DNA from: Pisolithus tinctorius
Lineage: Eukaryota > Basidiomycota > Agaricomycetes > Boletales > Pisolithaceae
Direction of reading: 5' to 3'
DNA: 64,000 bases
Assembly (NCBI GenBank): GCA_024663395.1
Contig: JANFAH010000027.1
Location: forward strand, 682,001-746,000
The notes under the pieces are model-generated. The model did no database searches. It had not been told where the DNA came from and saw nothing but the letters and a program-made list of their open reading frames with translations. The translations under genes and the position numbers were made by a program. Below, one piece after another: positions 43,438 through 55,006 of the stretch (the stretch's first letter is position 1; each line of letters begins with the position of its first letter).

Positions 43438-46400
43438 TTACTCCTGGTCTAGATGATGCCTGTTCCACTCATTGATGCCATGAAACATGTCTCCATCAAT
43501 GTGCTCCACCACAAAATATTTGTCTTTATATTTGGGGTCAGGGTACAGCAACGCTCCCCTAACAATGGACCAGATGGGGATGAATATCAATGCTGTGTGG
43601 GGATGTGCTTTAACACATGTGAGCCTGAAGGAATTGTCAAAGGAGCTGCAAGCCACATTGATGTTGGCTGTATAGGGGTGAACAAGAGCAAATTGATAGG
43701 TGCCAAAGTCAGGAATATTGCATGAAAACATGAATACCAAACAAGCAAAAGTAATCTCACTATGCAAAAGCTGAAAGAGGACAGTGTCATAATGAGGCTT
43801 GCCATGGAATGAAGGATTGTACCATAGGTAGTTGGTAGCTTGCTGCCAGTCCATCCTTGATTCGTAATTGACCTTGAGGTAAGCATGTTCCTGCAACTAC
43901 ATGCATAGGTCATTGTGAGATGGGGTAATGACTACTATGCAACATGGCGAAATGTACCTGGAACATTTCAGCAAATGAGATATTTTTCCAAGAATTCTGG
44001 TCATGATTGAGGTAGATAGGAAGGCACTGATTGACAAACTGAGTAAACTTCTGATGGAAACCTTGGAATTCTTGCTGTGAAGCATGATCACAAATGATCA
44101 ATTAAATGCTCTTTGGTGACTGCAGTGAACCGAGCTTAACATGCTCACTGAAACTCATAAGGACATCCTCATCACCCCTGCCATCAATATCATTGTCATC
44201 ATGATCTTGCTGTGTATGATTGGCTTCAGCATCCACCTGGTTCCTAATTAGTTTCATGGCTAAGTGGTGGTGGTTGACACAAAGGACCTATGTGACTTCA
44301 GGTCAGTGGGACTGAGTGAGATGAGAAGAGCAGAAGCTGGATGCACCTGAACAGTGACATCCTTACCATTTGAGTGGTCCTGATATGCATCTTTAAGTGA
44401 GCCATGCATTTTCTTGTTGGGCCAAGTGCTGTAGTTATGGGCTGCTCCTTTATTCCAAATGTCCCACAAAACATGTTTCCAAAGATGGGCCTTTGGAAAA
44501 TTCCAGTCTGTTTTGAGGTGTTCTGCTAGCTCACCATTAGCCACATGGGAGACATACTCCTATGTCAGAGTGGGGGGTCAACAGTCAACTCTAATGGCAA
44601 GGAAATATCATGTACCTTTAGCTCACTCCCAAAAACCAACTGCTCCCTCTGGATCAATTCAAGGGTCCTGTCAGTGTGCATGTCCAGCCCAATGAGACTG
44701 TCCAATTCTAAGTAGCTGTGGAGCATCCATAGGAGCTGGTAGCCTTCACAGCTTACATTTTTTGTCAGAATATTCAACACAGCATAGAAGGTTTGCTTGT
44801 GAGTTCATTAGCTTATACCAGGAAGTCAAAAGAAGAATCTCACCTGCGCAAGATCTCAGAGTTTGTTCCCATCAGCATAGCTTACATGTAGGATGCCATT
44901 GAAGTGCACCAAACCTTGCCAGCTTGGAAATGCTGCAAGCCTGCATTCAATTTAGGATTAGGATGTCTCAGTGAAGTAAATAGAGGGTAGTACATACTGC
45001 TCCTCAAGTTGTGCTGCATACTTACATGGTAATTTGCTTAAAAGAATCTTGAGTTCTTCAAGTGAGTGGTGCCCAAAAAGGCTGTCATGCAGAGCATGGA
45101 GGTGGTTGAAGCTCACAGCTTCCTCTGGCTCTGAGTTCTCAACCTTCCAGAAAATGTTCTTGTGATTTGGTTACATGGTTGGTAAGAGTCACTAATAAAT
45201 ACAAAACTCACTGCAACCAGCTGAAGCCCGAGGGCTTTGAGGATCAGTTCACCAGCTGACTTCTTTTCCTGATAGATGGTGAGGGCTTCTTTTCAAAAGC
45301 CTGTCTTATGGTACATGTTGGAAATGATTTGGCAAGCTGGGATAACTCCTCGAGGGGAACCAAACAAACTGGGCATGGATGTTTACTCTTCATGCCTCAA
45401 ATTAGGCTCATCATGCATCTAATGTCAACATAGTTATTAGTATGTCAATGCACACTTGTAGTGCCCTCGACTTACTGTTCTTCATAATCAGCAGATAAGA
45501 TGAGAATCAAGGGAAAGAGCCACTGAGTGATCTTGTCATAGCACTCATATCTGTATCCTAGCTTTGAGAGTTCAGCAAGTCTATCAATGATACAAAGGAA
45601 TGCTTCATGCCAAATAATGTGTTTGTACTTGGTGTAGCCAGTCTTACCCTCTTCTTTGGTGGACTCAGGAACCTTGCATAATATACATGAGCAAGGATGC
45701 TGAAGCCTGCACTCAGTAACTTACAATAGGCAACCAGCTGACAACACATCCACCACCAAAGTGCTCTCCATTTCTGATGTTTGTGGGCAGATTTCCACAA
45801 TGAGCTACAACAGGATAACCTTTGACAGTTCTGTGGGAACTTAGACATGTTCAGTCAGCATATAGGATAAAAGCAAATGGGGCCACATTTTCAACCTGAG
45901 GTAAATGAGACTAGAATCAAGTGCAAGTTAAACACAGGATATACAAAGTGTACAGGTTATTACAACATACTTGAATGTCCCACCAGCAATCACCAGTCCA
46001 TGGTTCTGAGTAGAATCTCCCATACTCATGGCCATTATGTCAGAAGACCCATTGGGCATCCCAGATGAAGTGAGGTGCAAGGAGGGGGTTCAATAAGAGA
46101 TCAAGAGCCCACTCCCATAACAAACATGCATAAACTGGGAATGTTAAGTTCTCTCCTTTATCAGGTGCAGTTACATTGTGTGATGTAAACTAGAGTAGAA
46201 GCTTGTGGATGAATGCATGGAAGCTCATGGTGTATGAAGAGAAAGAACATACCAGTGTCACCTGCATGGCTGCCCTGTCCCATGCACATTGAAGGTCAAC
46301 ATCATTCTGCAAGGTAGCATTTTCCTTTCCTTGGACGATGCATGGAATGAGGGAAAGCAGCCCATTGATCTGTGATGTGTTGAGGCCTGCTTGCAATGAT

Positions 46401-47178
46401 ATTTCAGCAAACAAGTAGTCGCCCCCCTCAATAAATGGGCACCATGGGTGTGGATCAGGGGCCATCATAGCAGTAGCATGCTGACCAAATTCTTCTTGTG
46501 ACTGGAAAAGTGATGGGGTATTGCTGTGGGGATGGAACTCAGTCTTGAAGTCAGCAGGTGGCTGTTCAGGGGATGGCATTTGGTCACTGCCATTACTTGC
46601 CATGGAGACATTTGATTGATCTATTCATATCAAGCATGTATGTACTTAGTATGGCGCACTCAGAAACCAGGTAGCACTGAGTTCATGCACTCACCACTTT
46701 GTGCAGCAGGATCTCCATGAGGCTCCCACATGTCCTGATCAACAAAATCCATGTGTCATGAGTGAGAAATGTTGGGAGCTGTAAAGAAAACAGCCTTAAG
46801 TGCAGGTGTATCATAGGTTGAATGAAATGTACTTGGCAATCCATCATTATCTTCATTAAGCATGTGGGCTACTTGAGGAGGGCCTGCCTGCATGATGTGC
46901 ATGCACACTGTTGAGTATGCAGATGTGACCAATGCTACCCTCAATTCCTCAGCTGAGAACAATACACAGTGAAAACTAGATGCTCCTTGCTCCTTGTCCC
47001 TCTCATATTCCTTAGTAGCATCTATTCATTGTATTTCCCTTGTTTGATGAGCCACACAGTGTGTTACATGGCTCTTGATGCCCTGAGGTTTGAATAGTTT
47101 TCCACAGATTTGGCACTTGGATGTTTTCGAAAGCATTTTTTCTGAATAGTTATATTTTGCGTGATGAATGGGGGCCAT
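43438..47178 (-). pseudogene. Plavaka-type transposase pseudogene
   Basis: The start MAPIHHAKYNYSEKM is at 47178, with a C2H2-like finger CQICGKLFKPQGIKSHVTHC near the N-terminus. Then come DFKTEFHPHS, PDPHPWCPFIEGGDYLFAEI (about 46550-46400), LLWEWALDLLLNPLLAPHFI (about 46120) and RFYSEPWTGDCWWDIQ (about 46010), all hallmarks of mushroom Plavaka transposases. Further on: SYLELDSLIGLDMHTDRTLE (about 44700), KTDWNFPKAHLWKHVL (about 44510), RPNEKLHG-like WPNKKMHGSL, and the C-terminal part 43896-43438 (NPSFHGKPHYD; SIVRGALLYPD). Probable introns and many stops divide it. The enzyme would cut and move the transposon; this copy is dead. Confidence 0.85.
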
Positions 47179-47460
47179 TTCCGAAATGCTGAAGATGAAG
47201 GGATTGCAGTGGTTCAGGAAAAAGGGCAGGGGATCGTGAGGAAGTACATACCAACAACATGCAGCACAAGCCACCATGTTGCAATGCCACTGTGATGATC
47301 TTATGGCAATCTTACCCTGAAGATAATGGAACTCATTGCATTATCATATCTTGGTTGCATTGCCAGAACATTACAATGATCATTATTAAGCAGGAGAGGG
47401 GTTTCATAATGCTTATTACAATTTGTCATCATTGGCATGACTCTAAACATTTTTGCAACA

Positions 47461-47692
47461 TTCACTCTACTTGGGTTTCCAGACAATAGTGTCTTATTTT
47501 GAGGTAGGAAAGAAGTCCCTGTACAGTATGCTACAAGGCCTATTTTATAGGGTAGAGGTCAGGCATGAAACATGTCAGAGTATCAGTACAGGTTAAGTAG
47601 GATCAAACAAAATAAATGAGAAACCAATAGATCTGTCATTAGGAAACCAACATCTTGCCACTTGGTTGACAGCATTGGACTGAATCCTTACA
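47461..47692 (-). repeat. 5' LTR of gypsy-D, second part
   Basis: Resumes the LTR cut at 30714; TT (47461-47462) is the duplicated target. 47463-47692 matches 21273-21502 with few differences. Followed by GTTGG (47693-47697), the duplication made by gypsy-D. Confidence 0.9.
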
Positions 47693-49836
47693 GTTGGCAA
47701 GTCACATGCAGCCACCAAGTTCACCCAAAAAGATGGCAAGCGAAGGCCTAAGCACCAACTACATTGAGAAGGCTGCAGATGCACCATGTTTTGAGATGGA
47801 GGAGTCTACTTTGGGTACAAGTGAACTACTGACTATGGAATTACAGGAAGCAGCAAAGCTCGAGTGAGTCAAACCAGTGGCAGTGGAAGAACCACTCACA
47901 ACAAAGGAGCCCTTCAAATTTGAGGCAAGTGACAGTGCTCAATGGGTTTTTTCATTTTGTTCTTGCCAAGTTTCTGGACTAGCTACTGACACTTTCAGCT
48001 TAAGATGTCGAAGTCTCAGAGAATAAACTATCAAAGTTCCCATGGTCAGTGAAGAGGTGCAACAGTTGGCAGATGAGTCACTCATATTGAAGGAATCACT
48101 TGACTTTGCAACAGAAAGACTTGAAGGACATGTGAAATCTACAAGAGTTGAAGGTGAAGCACTCAAAGTGATTGCAAGCAGTCTTGAGGCAGATAAGTCA
48201 GTATATGAAGGGAATACTGACTCATACAGGATGCTATGAAATATGGAATATGCAAAGACAAAGGTTATTGCGAAGAAGATCAAGATCAAGAAGCCATTGA
48301 GGCTTGTCACATGAAGGAAGACACCAGAAGAATTTTTGCCAGTTGAAATGTTGAAGCACACAGTGAGGATTGACAACCTCATGCTTGAAATATTCCACAA
48401 CCCCACAGTGCCAGCAATACATGTTTTATTCAGGAATCCATTGAGAGTATCAACATGCATGCCCAGCATTGGGACTTCTGCAGAAGTTGCAACAATGCTT
48501 AGTAAGCAGCAGCATGTGGCCACTCAACATGTCAAGGCTGTAGGCTGTGCATGCACAAGTACTACATACTGATGAGATTCACATTATAGGTCAGCTACAC
48601 AGGATTGCCATAATCGAGCAGTACAACGAATTGGGTGAACAGGGTAGTGTGCAGAAGCTATGGCTGTTATGGGTGACAACAACAGCCACAGGAGTGACAA
48701 TGACACAAGCAACAATGACAATGACAAGACTTGATGCAGATCAACAGCTGCACAAGGCCACAAAGGCCATTCAATGGAGGCGAAGTGCAATGGACATGGA
48801 TGCAGAGCTTGATAGCCTGAGGTTTCAGTTTGGTTTTAGGATGCTTTACTTAAATCTTTGTTATTCTAGGGCAGACAGATATCTACGACAAAGTGCAATT
48901 GTGGCATGGGAATCCATGACAGACCATGAATGAAAGATGTGCAAACATACCACAAAATGAGTGTGACAACTATGTTTTGATCTACAACAACGACTGTTGA
49001 AGATACGAGAGCAAGCATGATGTAAGGGAGATGTTGGGATCACACAGAACGAGCCCCATGGCTCAGCTTTTCATTTTGACTTTTGGACATTGTACTCACA
49101 CTGGCTTTATTCTAGGGAAGGTAGCTATCTACAACAAACAGCAGTCATGGTGCGAGAGCCTACAGCAATCTACAAGCAGACATTGCATGGATGTACAGCA
49201 AGACCAGCATGACAACTATGGTTCAGTCTACAGCAGTGATCATTGAGGATACAAGATCCAACAGACATGGACACCAAGTGCAACAGCTTGAATTTTTATT
49301 TTTGTTGCACAACTTTTTACTTATGGTTACAGTATTCTAAGGTAGATGCCAGTTTAGAAGAAGGATCACCTCAGATTACAGCATGACAAGAACATCAACT
49401 GCAAAATGTCACAGGAAGCAAGTTCGAAGTGACTCTATGGAAGTTCTGAAATGCCAGATTGACCTCCATAACATTTTCAGCCTTCCAAGTACTGATTAGT
49501 CCCAGAACACATCAGGCATGGGGGGGGAAACAGTCCAGGAAATGACTGACAGCAGGTTTTTTAAGGGACTGATGGTTCTGAGAGCATGTTATACTGATGG
49601 CACTGTGGTGGCCACCAGCATTTGATAAGAATTCCTTGAGAAAATGACCATATGAGCTAGAGAGATGATTTCATGAGTTGTGGTAAAAGAGGGAGGATTA
49701 ATGGTACAAGTCCAATGTTTGCCATTGTTTACATGCTGACAAATCATCTGGATGATCATGTAGTTTATTATGTAATCATTTTTTCCCATCCTACATGCCC
49801 TCAATCCCATCAAAAGGTCACATTTCATGATTTCAC
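47693..49836 (+). pseudogene. C1 body: post-gag ORF relics and three repeat units
   Basis: Continuation of C1, aligned with C2 from about 56100. The ELLTMELQEAAKLE-like block (about 47830) matches NELLTTEFQEAAKLE of C2. The DNLMLEIFHNPTVPAIHVLF block (about 48370-48430) matches DDLALEMFHGSAVPAIYILF. Three ~210-230 bp units follow, with hairpin/intron-like cores near 48812, 49046 and 49280; C2 has about ten at this point. The part 49450-49836 has no counterpart in C2 and is unassigned. No long intact frame. Confidence 0.6.
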
Positions 49837-50053
49837 CAGTCAGGGACAAAAGCATTGCAATGCACTTTTCAGAAAGAATAGGGTGTATCTCAGCATGTAT
49901 TGTGTTGTTTGGACTGAGCCTTAGTGCTCTGGAAAGCCTAGAGTCACCCCTTTCCAATGGTATAGGTATCATGATTATCTGTGCAGAATATCCCAAGCTA
50001 CATCAGAAACAATTCACACCTCACAAACATTGCAATGCTTTTGTCCCTCACTG
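49837..50053. mobile_element. 217-bp inverted-repeat element (MITE)
   Basis: Left CAGTCAGGGACAAAAGCATT and the complement of the right end CAGTGAGGGACAAAAGCATT continue to GCAATG, giving ~25-bp terminal inverted repeats with one or two mismatches. No coding capacity and no clear target duplication. The superfamily is not determined. Confidence 0.6.
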
Positions 50054-50651
50054 TATTGGCACTGATGTCATGAATGTTGACAAGCAAGTACCCTATCTGG
50101 AGAAACCATTTGACACATATAATGATGCCTGAGGGATGTTCAGGTCCAGAGACAGCCAAGTAATCAGTGACAACAATAATCTGTTCAATTATACCTATGT
50201 CAGGAACGTTGCACACATGCACCTACTCACAGGGGACAAACTCATCCCTCCTCCCTCTTACTCCCCTACCATGTTGAGCGAACCCAAACTAGACCCCAAG
50301 TGTGCAATGAGAAAGCTCAACAAACCTCTACACCATGTGCTCCCTCCTATATGTGCCACAACCAAACATCACTGTGCACTGTACAGCTCCACACTGCTAC
50401 TCAGTCCCTATCTCACACCCCTACCCAATGCTGAATCCATCCTATCAGCATTCAGTACCCCATTCAACCCACATGAACAGGAGCACCCAGCCATCTATCC
50501 TAGATGTGGTAGACAAGCATTCTTCATCACAGGTGGAGGACCATTTAGTATCTTAGACATTACAGGACTATACAATGAGCATGAGCAAGGACTATCAAGC
50601 CCAAAGGTACAAAGTACATACAAGCATCTAGGGGAGGGAACAAGAGTATGA
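50054..50651 (+). pseudogene. Erg26-like dehydrogenase fragment in C1
   Basis: Reads DVMNVDKQVPYLEKPFDTYN (about 50062-50125), then after a frame break NNNLFNYTYVRNVAHMHLL and TGDKLIPPPSYSPTMLSEPK (from 50136), and ends QAFFITGGGPFSILDITGLY (about 50512-50571). It matches the middle and C-terminal part of fungal 3-beta-hydroxysteroid/C-4 sterol decarboxylase-type dehydrogenases (Erg26 family). The same fragment with the same internal deletion is in C2. The N-terminal NAD part is missing here. Confidence 0.7.
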
Positions 50652-51284
50652 AGGATGGTGGAGTGGTTTGCCAGTGATCAATGGTTGTTTGAAGCAACAG
50701 AAGTCCTTCATCAGAGGAGAGGCATAGGAGATTCATGTGCTGAGCTTGACAGCTCAATCTTTCACTTTTATTTTGTGTTGTATCACTTACAGCTGCATTT
50801 CTATAGGAAAATCCAGTATATATGACAGAGTATAAGAACATATGAGACAGGACAGAGGACTGTCAACACAGAACTATGCAGTGCAGTACAATGGTTCTAT
50901 GAGTGGGGAGAATGGGTACAGTACAGTGGCTCAAAAAAGTGTCCCAATGTTGGGTGATTTTGGAAGGATTTGAGAATTATGAGAGAGCCAGTAGGAATAA
51001 GATCAAACTCCTGCAGGACCAAAGGTAGCACTAACTGTTGCCTTGAAAACAGGGGCTTGGTCATGTAATTTGGTTGCCATGGCACTGAGATATAACCATT
51101 TTAAAATGACATGTCACTGGGACACTTTTTTGAGCATGATGTTGTCAGTCATTATTTAGTAAATAACATAAGGATTTGACAACTTCTGAAGGATTTTTTG
51201 CTTCAATCTTTCCTGATTATGTAATGTACATAATCCTGAGCCATAAAAAGGGCTTGGTGCCCACTCAGCTAACCCTACTCCACC

Positions 51285-51800
51285 ATGAAATGCATTTTTG
51301 CCTCTGCTAGAGCAAATATCCACCTTCTTTCTGAATCTGGCCTTTCTGTTCATCAAATATCCTCTAAAACTGGTCTGGGAAGCTCTCCTGTGGCCAGGGT
51401 CATCAAAGAGTTCCAGCTAGATAAGGGAAACCTCAAAATGGGACACCCTTACCAGCTTTCTTCTACTAGCAGAAGGAGAATAGTCTCTAGTGTGACCTCT
51501 GGAAGAACTGAAAATGCCATCCAGGCCACCCATATAGCAAGAGTGGCCCTTTCCTCTCCTGTCTCTGCCCAAACTGTTTGCAGTGTGCTCAATTCTACAT
51601 TCCTGAAGGCTATAGTCAAGCAGGAGAAGCCACTCCTGTCTGGAAAGCACAGGCAACAGGGACTTTCCTTTGCTCTTAAGCACCAAAACTGGATTGGGGA
51701 GGACTGGACTAGGGTCATCTGGTGAGTTGAACCCAAGATCAATAGTATTGGGTCAGATGGAAGGAAATATGTGTGCAAAATGGTAGGGCAGCCTTTGCAG
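51285..51800 (+). pseudogene. Tc1-type transposase, N-terminal part
   Basis: From ATG 51285: a helix-turn-helix region (LSESGLSVHQISSKTGLGSS), a second DNA-binding part (GHPYQLSSTSRRRIVSSV), then GLSFALKHQNWIGEDWTRVI and, after TGA at 51723-51725, EPKINSIGSDGRKYVCKM, the start of the DDE domain. The first catalytic Asp (usually in SDET) is lost to the stop region. The catalytic C-terminal half is missing, replaced by the inverted arm. Confidence 0.85.
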
Positions 51801-51805
51801 GATAA

Positions 51806-52149
51806 TTCTCCTGCTTGACTACAGCTGTCAGGGATGCAAAATTGAGCACACTGCAAACAGTTTGGGCAGAGACAGGAGAGGAAAGGGCCACTCTTGCTAT
51901 ATGGGTGGCCTGGATGGCATTTTCAGTTCTTCCAGAGGTCACACTAGAGACTATTCTCCTTCTGCTAGTAGAAGAAAGCTGGTAAGGGTGTCCCATTTTG
52001 AGGTTTCCCTTATCTAGCTGGAACTCTTTGATGACCCTGGCCACAGGAGAGCTTCCCAGACCAGTTTTAGAGGATATTTGATGAACAGAAAGGCCAGATT
52101 CAGAAAGAAGGTGGATATTTGCTCTAGCAGAGGCAAAAATGCATTTCAT
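51806..52149 (-). pseudogene. Inverted copy of the Tc1 transposase N-terminus
   Basis: Starts at ATG 52149 with the same ~105 residues as the plus-strand copy (through SAQTVCSVLN). It diverges near VVKQEN, where the arm ends. Start codons lie at the same distance (361 bp) from both element ends. Confidence 0.85.
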
Positions 52150-52512
52150 GGTGGAGTAGGGTTAGCTGAGTGGGCACCAAACCTTTTTTATGGCTCAGGA
52201 TTATGTACATTACATAATCAGGAAAGATTGAAGCAAAAAATCCTTCAGAAGTTGTCAAATCCTTGTGTTATTTACTAAATAATGACTGACAACATCATGC
52301 TCAAAAAAGTGTCCCAATGACATGCCATTTTAAAATGGTTATATCTCAGTGCCATGGCAACCAAATTACATGAACAAGCCCTTGTTGTCAAGGCAACAGT
52401 TAGTGCTACCTTTGGTCCTGCAGGAGTTTGATCTTATTCCTACTGGCTCTCTCATAATTCTCAAATCCTTCCAAAATCACCCAACATTGGGACACTTTTT
52501 TGAGCCACTGTA

Positions 52513-54377
52513 TCTGAGAGAAAGATTGCTAACATTACAGTGTGATATTGAGGAGAACAGACTGCTCAATGATGAAGGCTGAGAGGCTGCATGGTGGATA
52601 CTTGTGACAATGATGAGACTTAGCATGGATCAACAGCCATGAGAGATAGGAAGTGCCAAGCAACAGAGGCAAAGCATGATGGATGCAGACCCTGAGCCCA
52701 ACAGCTCTAGTTTTCATTTTGATTTTAGGATGCCATACTCACATCTTTGTTATTATAGAGGAAATGGTTATCTACCATGAACAGCAATCACCATACAAGA
52801 GTCCACAACAGGCTATGAGCAAGGGACAGATGGACATACAGAGAGACAAGTATGTGGAACACTGTTCAAACCATGATGATGATCTTCAACAGTAGAAAGA
52901 GAACTATGACATATGGGAGGCATTGGGGGCATACTAGATGAAAAGTTTAAAGCCCTACGAAGTTCAAATGGAGTGCCAAGTGACGACAACACAGTAGTAC
53001 CCACTCTCAGCATGAAGAGACACACACCAAGTGACAGGGGTTCATGCACTGAGCCCGAGTGCTCATTTTTGTCTTTTGTTTTTATGATGTTCTACTCACA
53101 AACCTACAGGTCTAAGGTATACAGTGAAGTCAATGTGCAGTTGCTAATATCCAAAGGAAAAGAAGATGGCACAGCCAGGGTGCCCTTTTTGGTTTTGATT
53201 TGAGCATATTCTACTGCAAAGTACAGAGTCCCTAGTGCAAAGGCAAAAAGGATCAACAGGGACAGACAGTTCGAAGCTGTTCATCAGCACTTAGTACCAA
53301 GACTTTGTCCACCCAATGGCATGCAAGGAGGTTGGCAGTGGAAGTTGAATGAAGTTAGTGCCAGTACCCATCAGGGTCAAAGACCTATCATCAAGGAGGG
53401 CTCAAGAGTCTATGGACTAAAGGTGACAAGTTTTATTTTAGTTCAAACATATACTACATCAGTATCTTTTGTGCCTAGGGTTGAAAGAGTAGTGAATGAA
53501 GGTGGGTGACTCGAAGTTGCTTGGCAGCACTTAGCGCAAGGGCTTCAGCCACCAGATGAAATACCAGACGAAGTACAAGAAGTCGAGCATGCATGCATGC
53601 AGAGAGTTGAGGGTATGAGAATGAGGGGGACAGTATAGAAAAGGTCCTGGTGAGCATATCAGTGTATAGTTTTTTCTTTAGTTTGATTTTTGCTTCGTGT
53701 GACGTTGCTCAACTGAGTCATGCCAGCCTTTGGGTGATTCTACTCACCCCAATGTATACCTTTGAGTTTTGTTATTGTTTTTTGTGCTAGATTGTCTTAA
53801 GGATGAGCAGTAGTCAAGAGCACATATGTGTATAAGGATAGTAAATACACAACTGAGTGAGAGTTGTTTTTCAGGTACATATATGTTTTTGAACTGCCTT
53901 GCAAGGGGCAAATGCCTGCTGTACCAGCCATGGTGCTGCATCACACCATGTTACCATTCACACAGAGACTGTGCCTTGAAGAGCAGTCATTGACTCACTC
54001 TGCACTCAATTTATCACTCACTTGTTTGTTTTCCCAGAGTTTATCTCTGTTGTTGCTTGGTTCGAGGTCTGGGTTGCAAGGGGAGTGATAGGGGAGCAGT
54101 GTGTGCATTCAAGGCCAGGTGGCATTTGGCAAGTGGAAAGAGTCACATTTGAGGGCAAGGGGTTTTGAGGAATGAGAGGGTTGATCTGCAAGGTTGGAAG
54201 TGGGTCTTGGGAGAGAAGGGAGTCGTGTTCAAGTAGTGAGGAGGTTAGGGGCAAAGAGTTGTGTTTGAAGGGCATGAGGATATGCAGTGAGGCTGAGGGA
54301 AGCAGATGTGAGGGCAAGGATGTTCATGCAAGGAGAAGAGTGACCAAGGACAGTTGAATTCTAAACCACCCCTCAGA
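52513..54377 (+). pseudogene. C1 3' body with repeat units
   Basis: Aligns with C2 from about 61440. Hairpin/intron-like cores lie near 52690 and 53045 (AGCCCGAGTGCTC), and a TTTTGTCTTTTG block with CAAACCTACAGGTCTAAG matches 61880-61940. The part 53200-54377 is beyond the truncated end of C2 and is G-rich toward the LTR. Only short frames; no family recognised. Confidence 0.5.
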
Positions 54378-54525
54378 TGTAGGGAATGAGTTCAAGTTCC
54401 CTAGGAGAAGTTGTCTTGGTCAGGAGATAGGGGTTGGGGACTTGTTTTATCTCTTGCTTTTGTTTTCATGTTTGTACCACTGGACTTGGTGGCAAGCAGC
54501 CACATTGCTGACTAAGCACATGCGC
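54378..54525 (+). repeat. Truncated LTR-C (3' LTR of C1)
   Basis: 148 bp, TGTAGGGAATGAGTTCAAG..., nearly identical to the start of 19745-20202. It stops at GCACATGCGC where the full LTR-C of C2 begins. C2 either inserted here or the two LTRs recombined. Confidence 0.8.
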
Positions 54526-54987
54526 TGTAGGGAATGAGTTCGAGTTCCCTAGGAGAATCCGTCTCAGTCAGGAGTTTAGGGGTGGAAGGACTTGTTTATT
54601 TCTTGCTTTTGTTTTTGTGTTTGTACCCCTGGACTTGGTGGCGAGCAGTCGTGTTGCTGACTAAGCGCGTGCACTGTGTTCGCACAAGTTCAGTTTACCA
54701 ACAAAAAAAAATTCATGTCACAGGCCCTCAGTAGTAGGGTGATTTTGTCTCGCATTTCAGTGAGTTTTTGAAGTTAGAACTATTACTTTGGGGAGTACCC
54801 AAAGGGCCAGGAGGACTGGCAAGAGTTATTGGACAGACACAGCTAAGTATTCCTTTTCAGTTCGCAATTTTCACCTTTTTACTACACTTCTTTTCTCCAG
54901 AGAGAACCTCCCTTTTGGGTCAAGCACAAATCTCGCCCATTACTGATATTTACTAATTATAGGTTCCTCTTAAAACCTATTCCTACA
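54526..54987 (+). repeat. 5' LTR of C2 (LTR-C)
   Basis: 462 bp, TGTAGGGAAT...ATTCCTACA, with terminal inverted repeats. Hairpin AGGGAA...TTCCCT at 54529-54550 lies at the very start. Confidence 0.9.
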
Positions 54988-54989
54988 TC

Positions 54990-55006
54990 TGGAGCCCACC
55001 GTGAGG
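54990..55006 (+). other. Primer-binding site of C2
   Basis: TGGAGCCCACCGTGAGG, two bases after the LTR; it would pair with a tRNA 3' end CCTCACGGTGGGCTCCA. Confidence 0.65.

Larger units (their letters stand above)
30715..47460. mobile_element. Plavaka-type (CMC) DNA transposon carrying host-derived genes
   Basis: 16,746 bp between two pieces of one LTR, so its ends are fixed by the interrupted repeat. Left end TGTCAGAAAAATC; complement of the right end TGTTGCAAAAATG: a 13-bp inverted repeat with three mismatches. The duplication is TT. Contents: copia element (31881-36810), chitin synthase pseudogene, DUF6698-like gene, Plavaka transposase, the last three all minus. Without copia and its duplication it is about 11.8 kb. 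CpG-poor and decayed. Confidence 0.8.
21216..47692 (-). mobile_element. Ty3/gypsy element D, carrying a nested Plavaka transposon
   Basis: Minus strand: 3' LTR 21216-21502 (287 bp), tract 21503-21513, pol and gag 21553-30495, and a 5' LTR split in two (30658-30714 and 47463-47692, together exactly 287 bp). Target duplication GTTGG lies at 21211-21215 and 47693-47697. The gap 30715-47460 is the Plavaka-type transposon. Element proper is about 9.7 kb. All domains are recognisable, but every frame is interrupted. Confidence 0.9.
50924..52510. mobile_element. Tc1/mariner foldback element
   Basis: 1,587 bp flanked by TA (50922-50923, 52511-52512). Two arms of about 705 bp (50924-51628 and 51806-52510) are inverted copies with few differences; a 177-bp spacer lies between. 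Both ends start CAGTGGCTCAAAAAAGTGTC. Each arm also has an internal copy of the terminal repeat (GGGACACTTTTTTGAGCAT near 51118). C2 shows the empty site near 61440. Confidence 0.85.
19745..54525 (+). mobile_element. LTR element C1 (gag-only), old, carrying nested insertions
   Basis: Plus strand: 5' LTR 19745-20202, primer-binding site, gag 20357-21215, then gypsy-D (21216-47692), continuation 47693-54377 and a truncated 3' LTR 54378-54525. The continuation aligns with C2 (56150-62100). No protease, RT or integrase of its own is seen, so it would depend on other elements. Also inserted are a small TIR element (49837-50053) and a Tc1 foldback (50924-52510). CpG-poor throughout. Confidence 0.8.
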
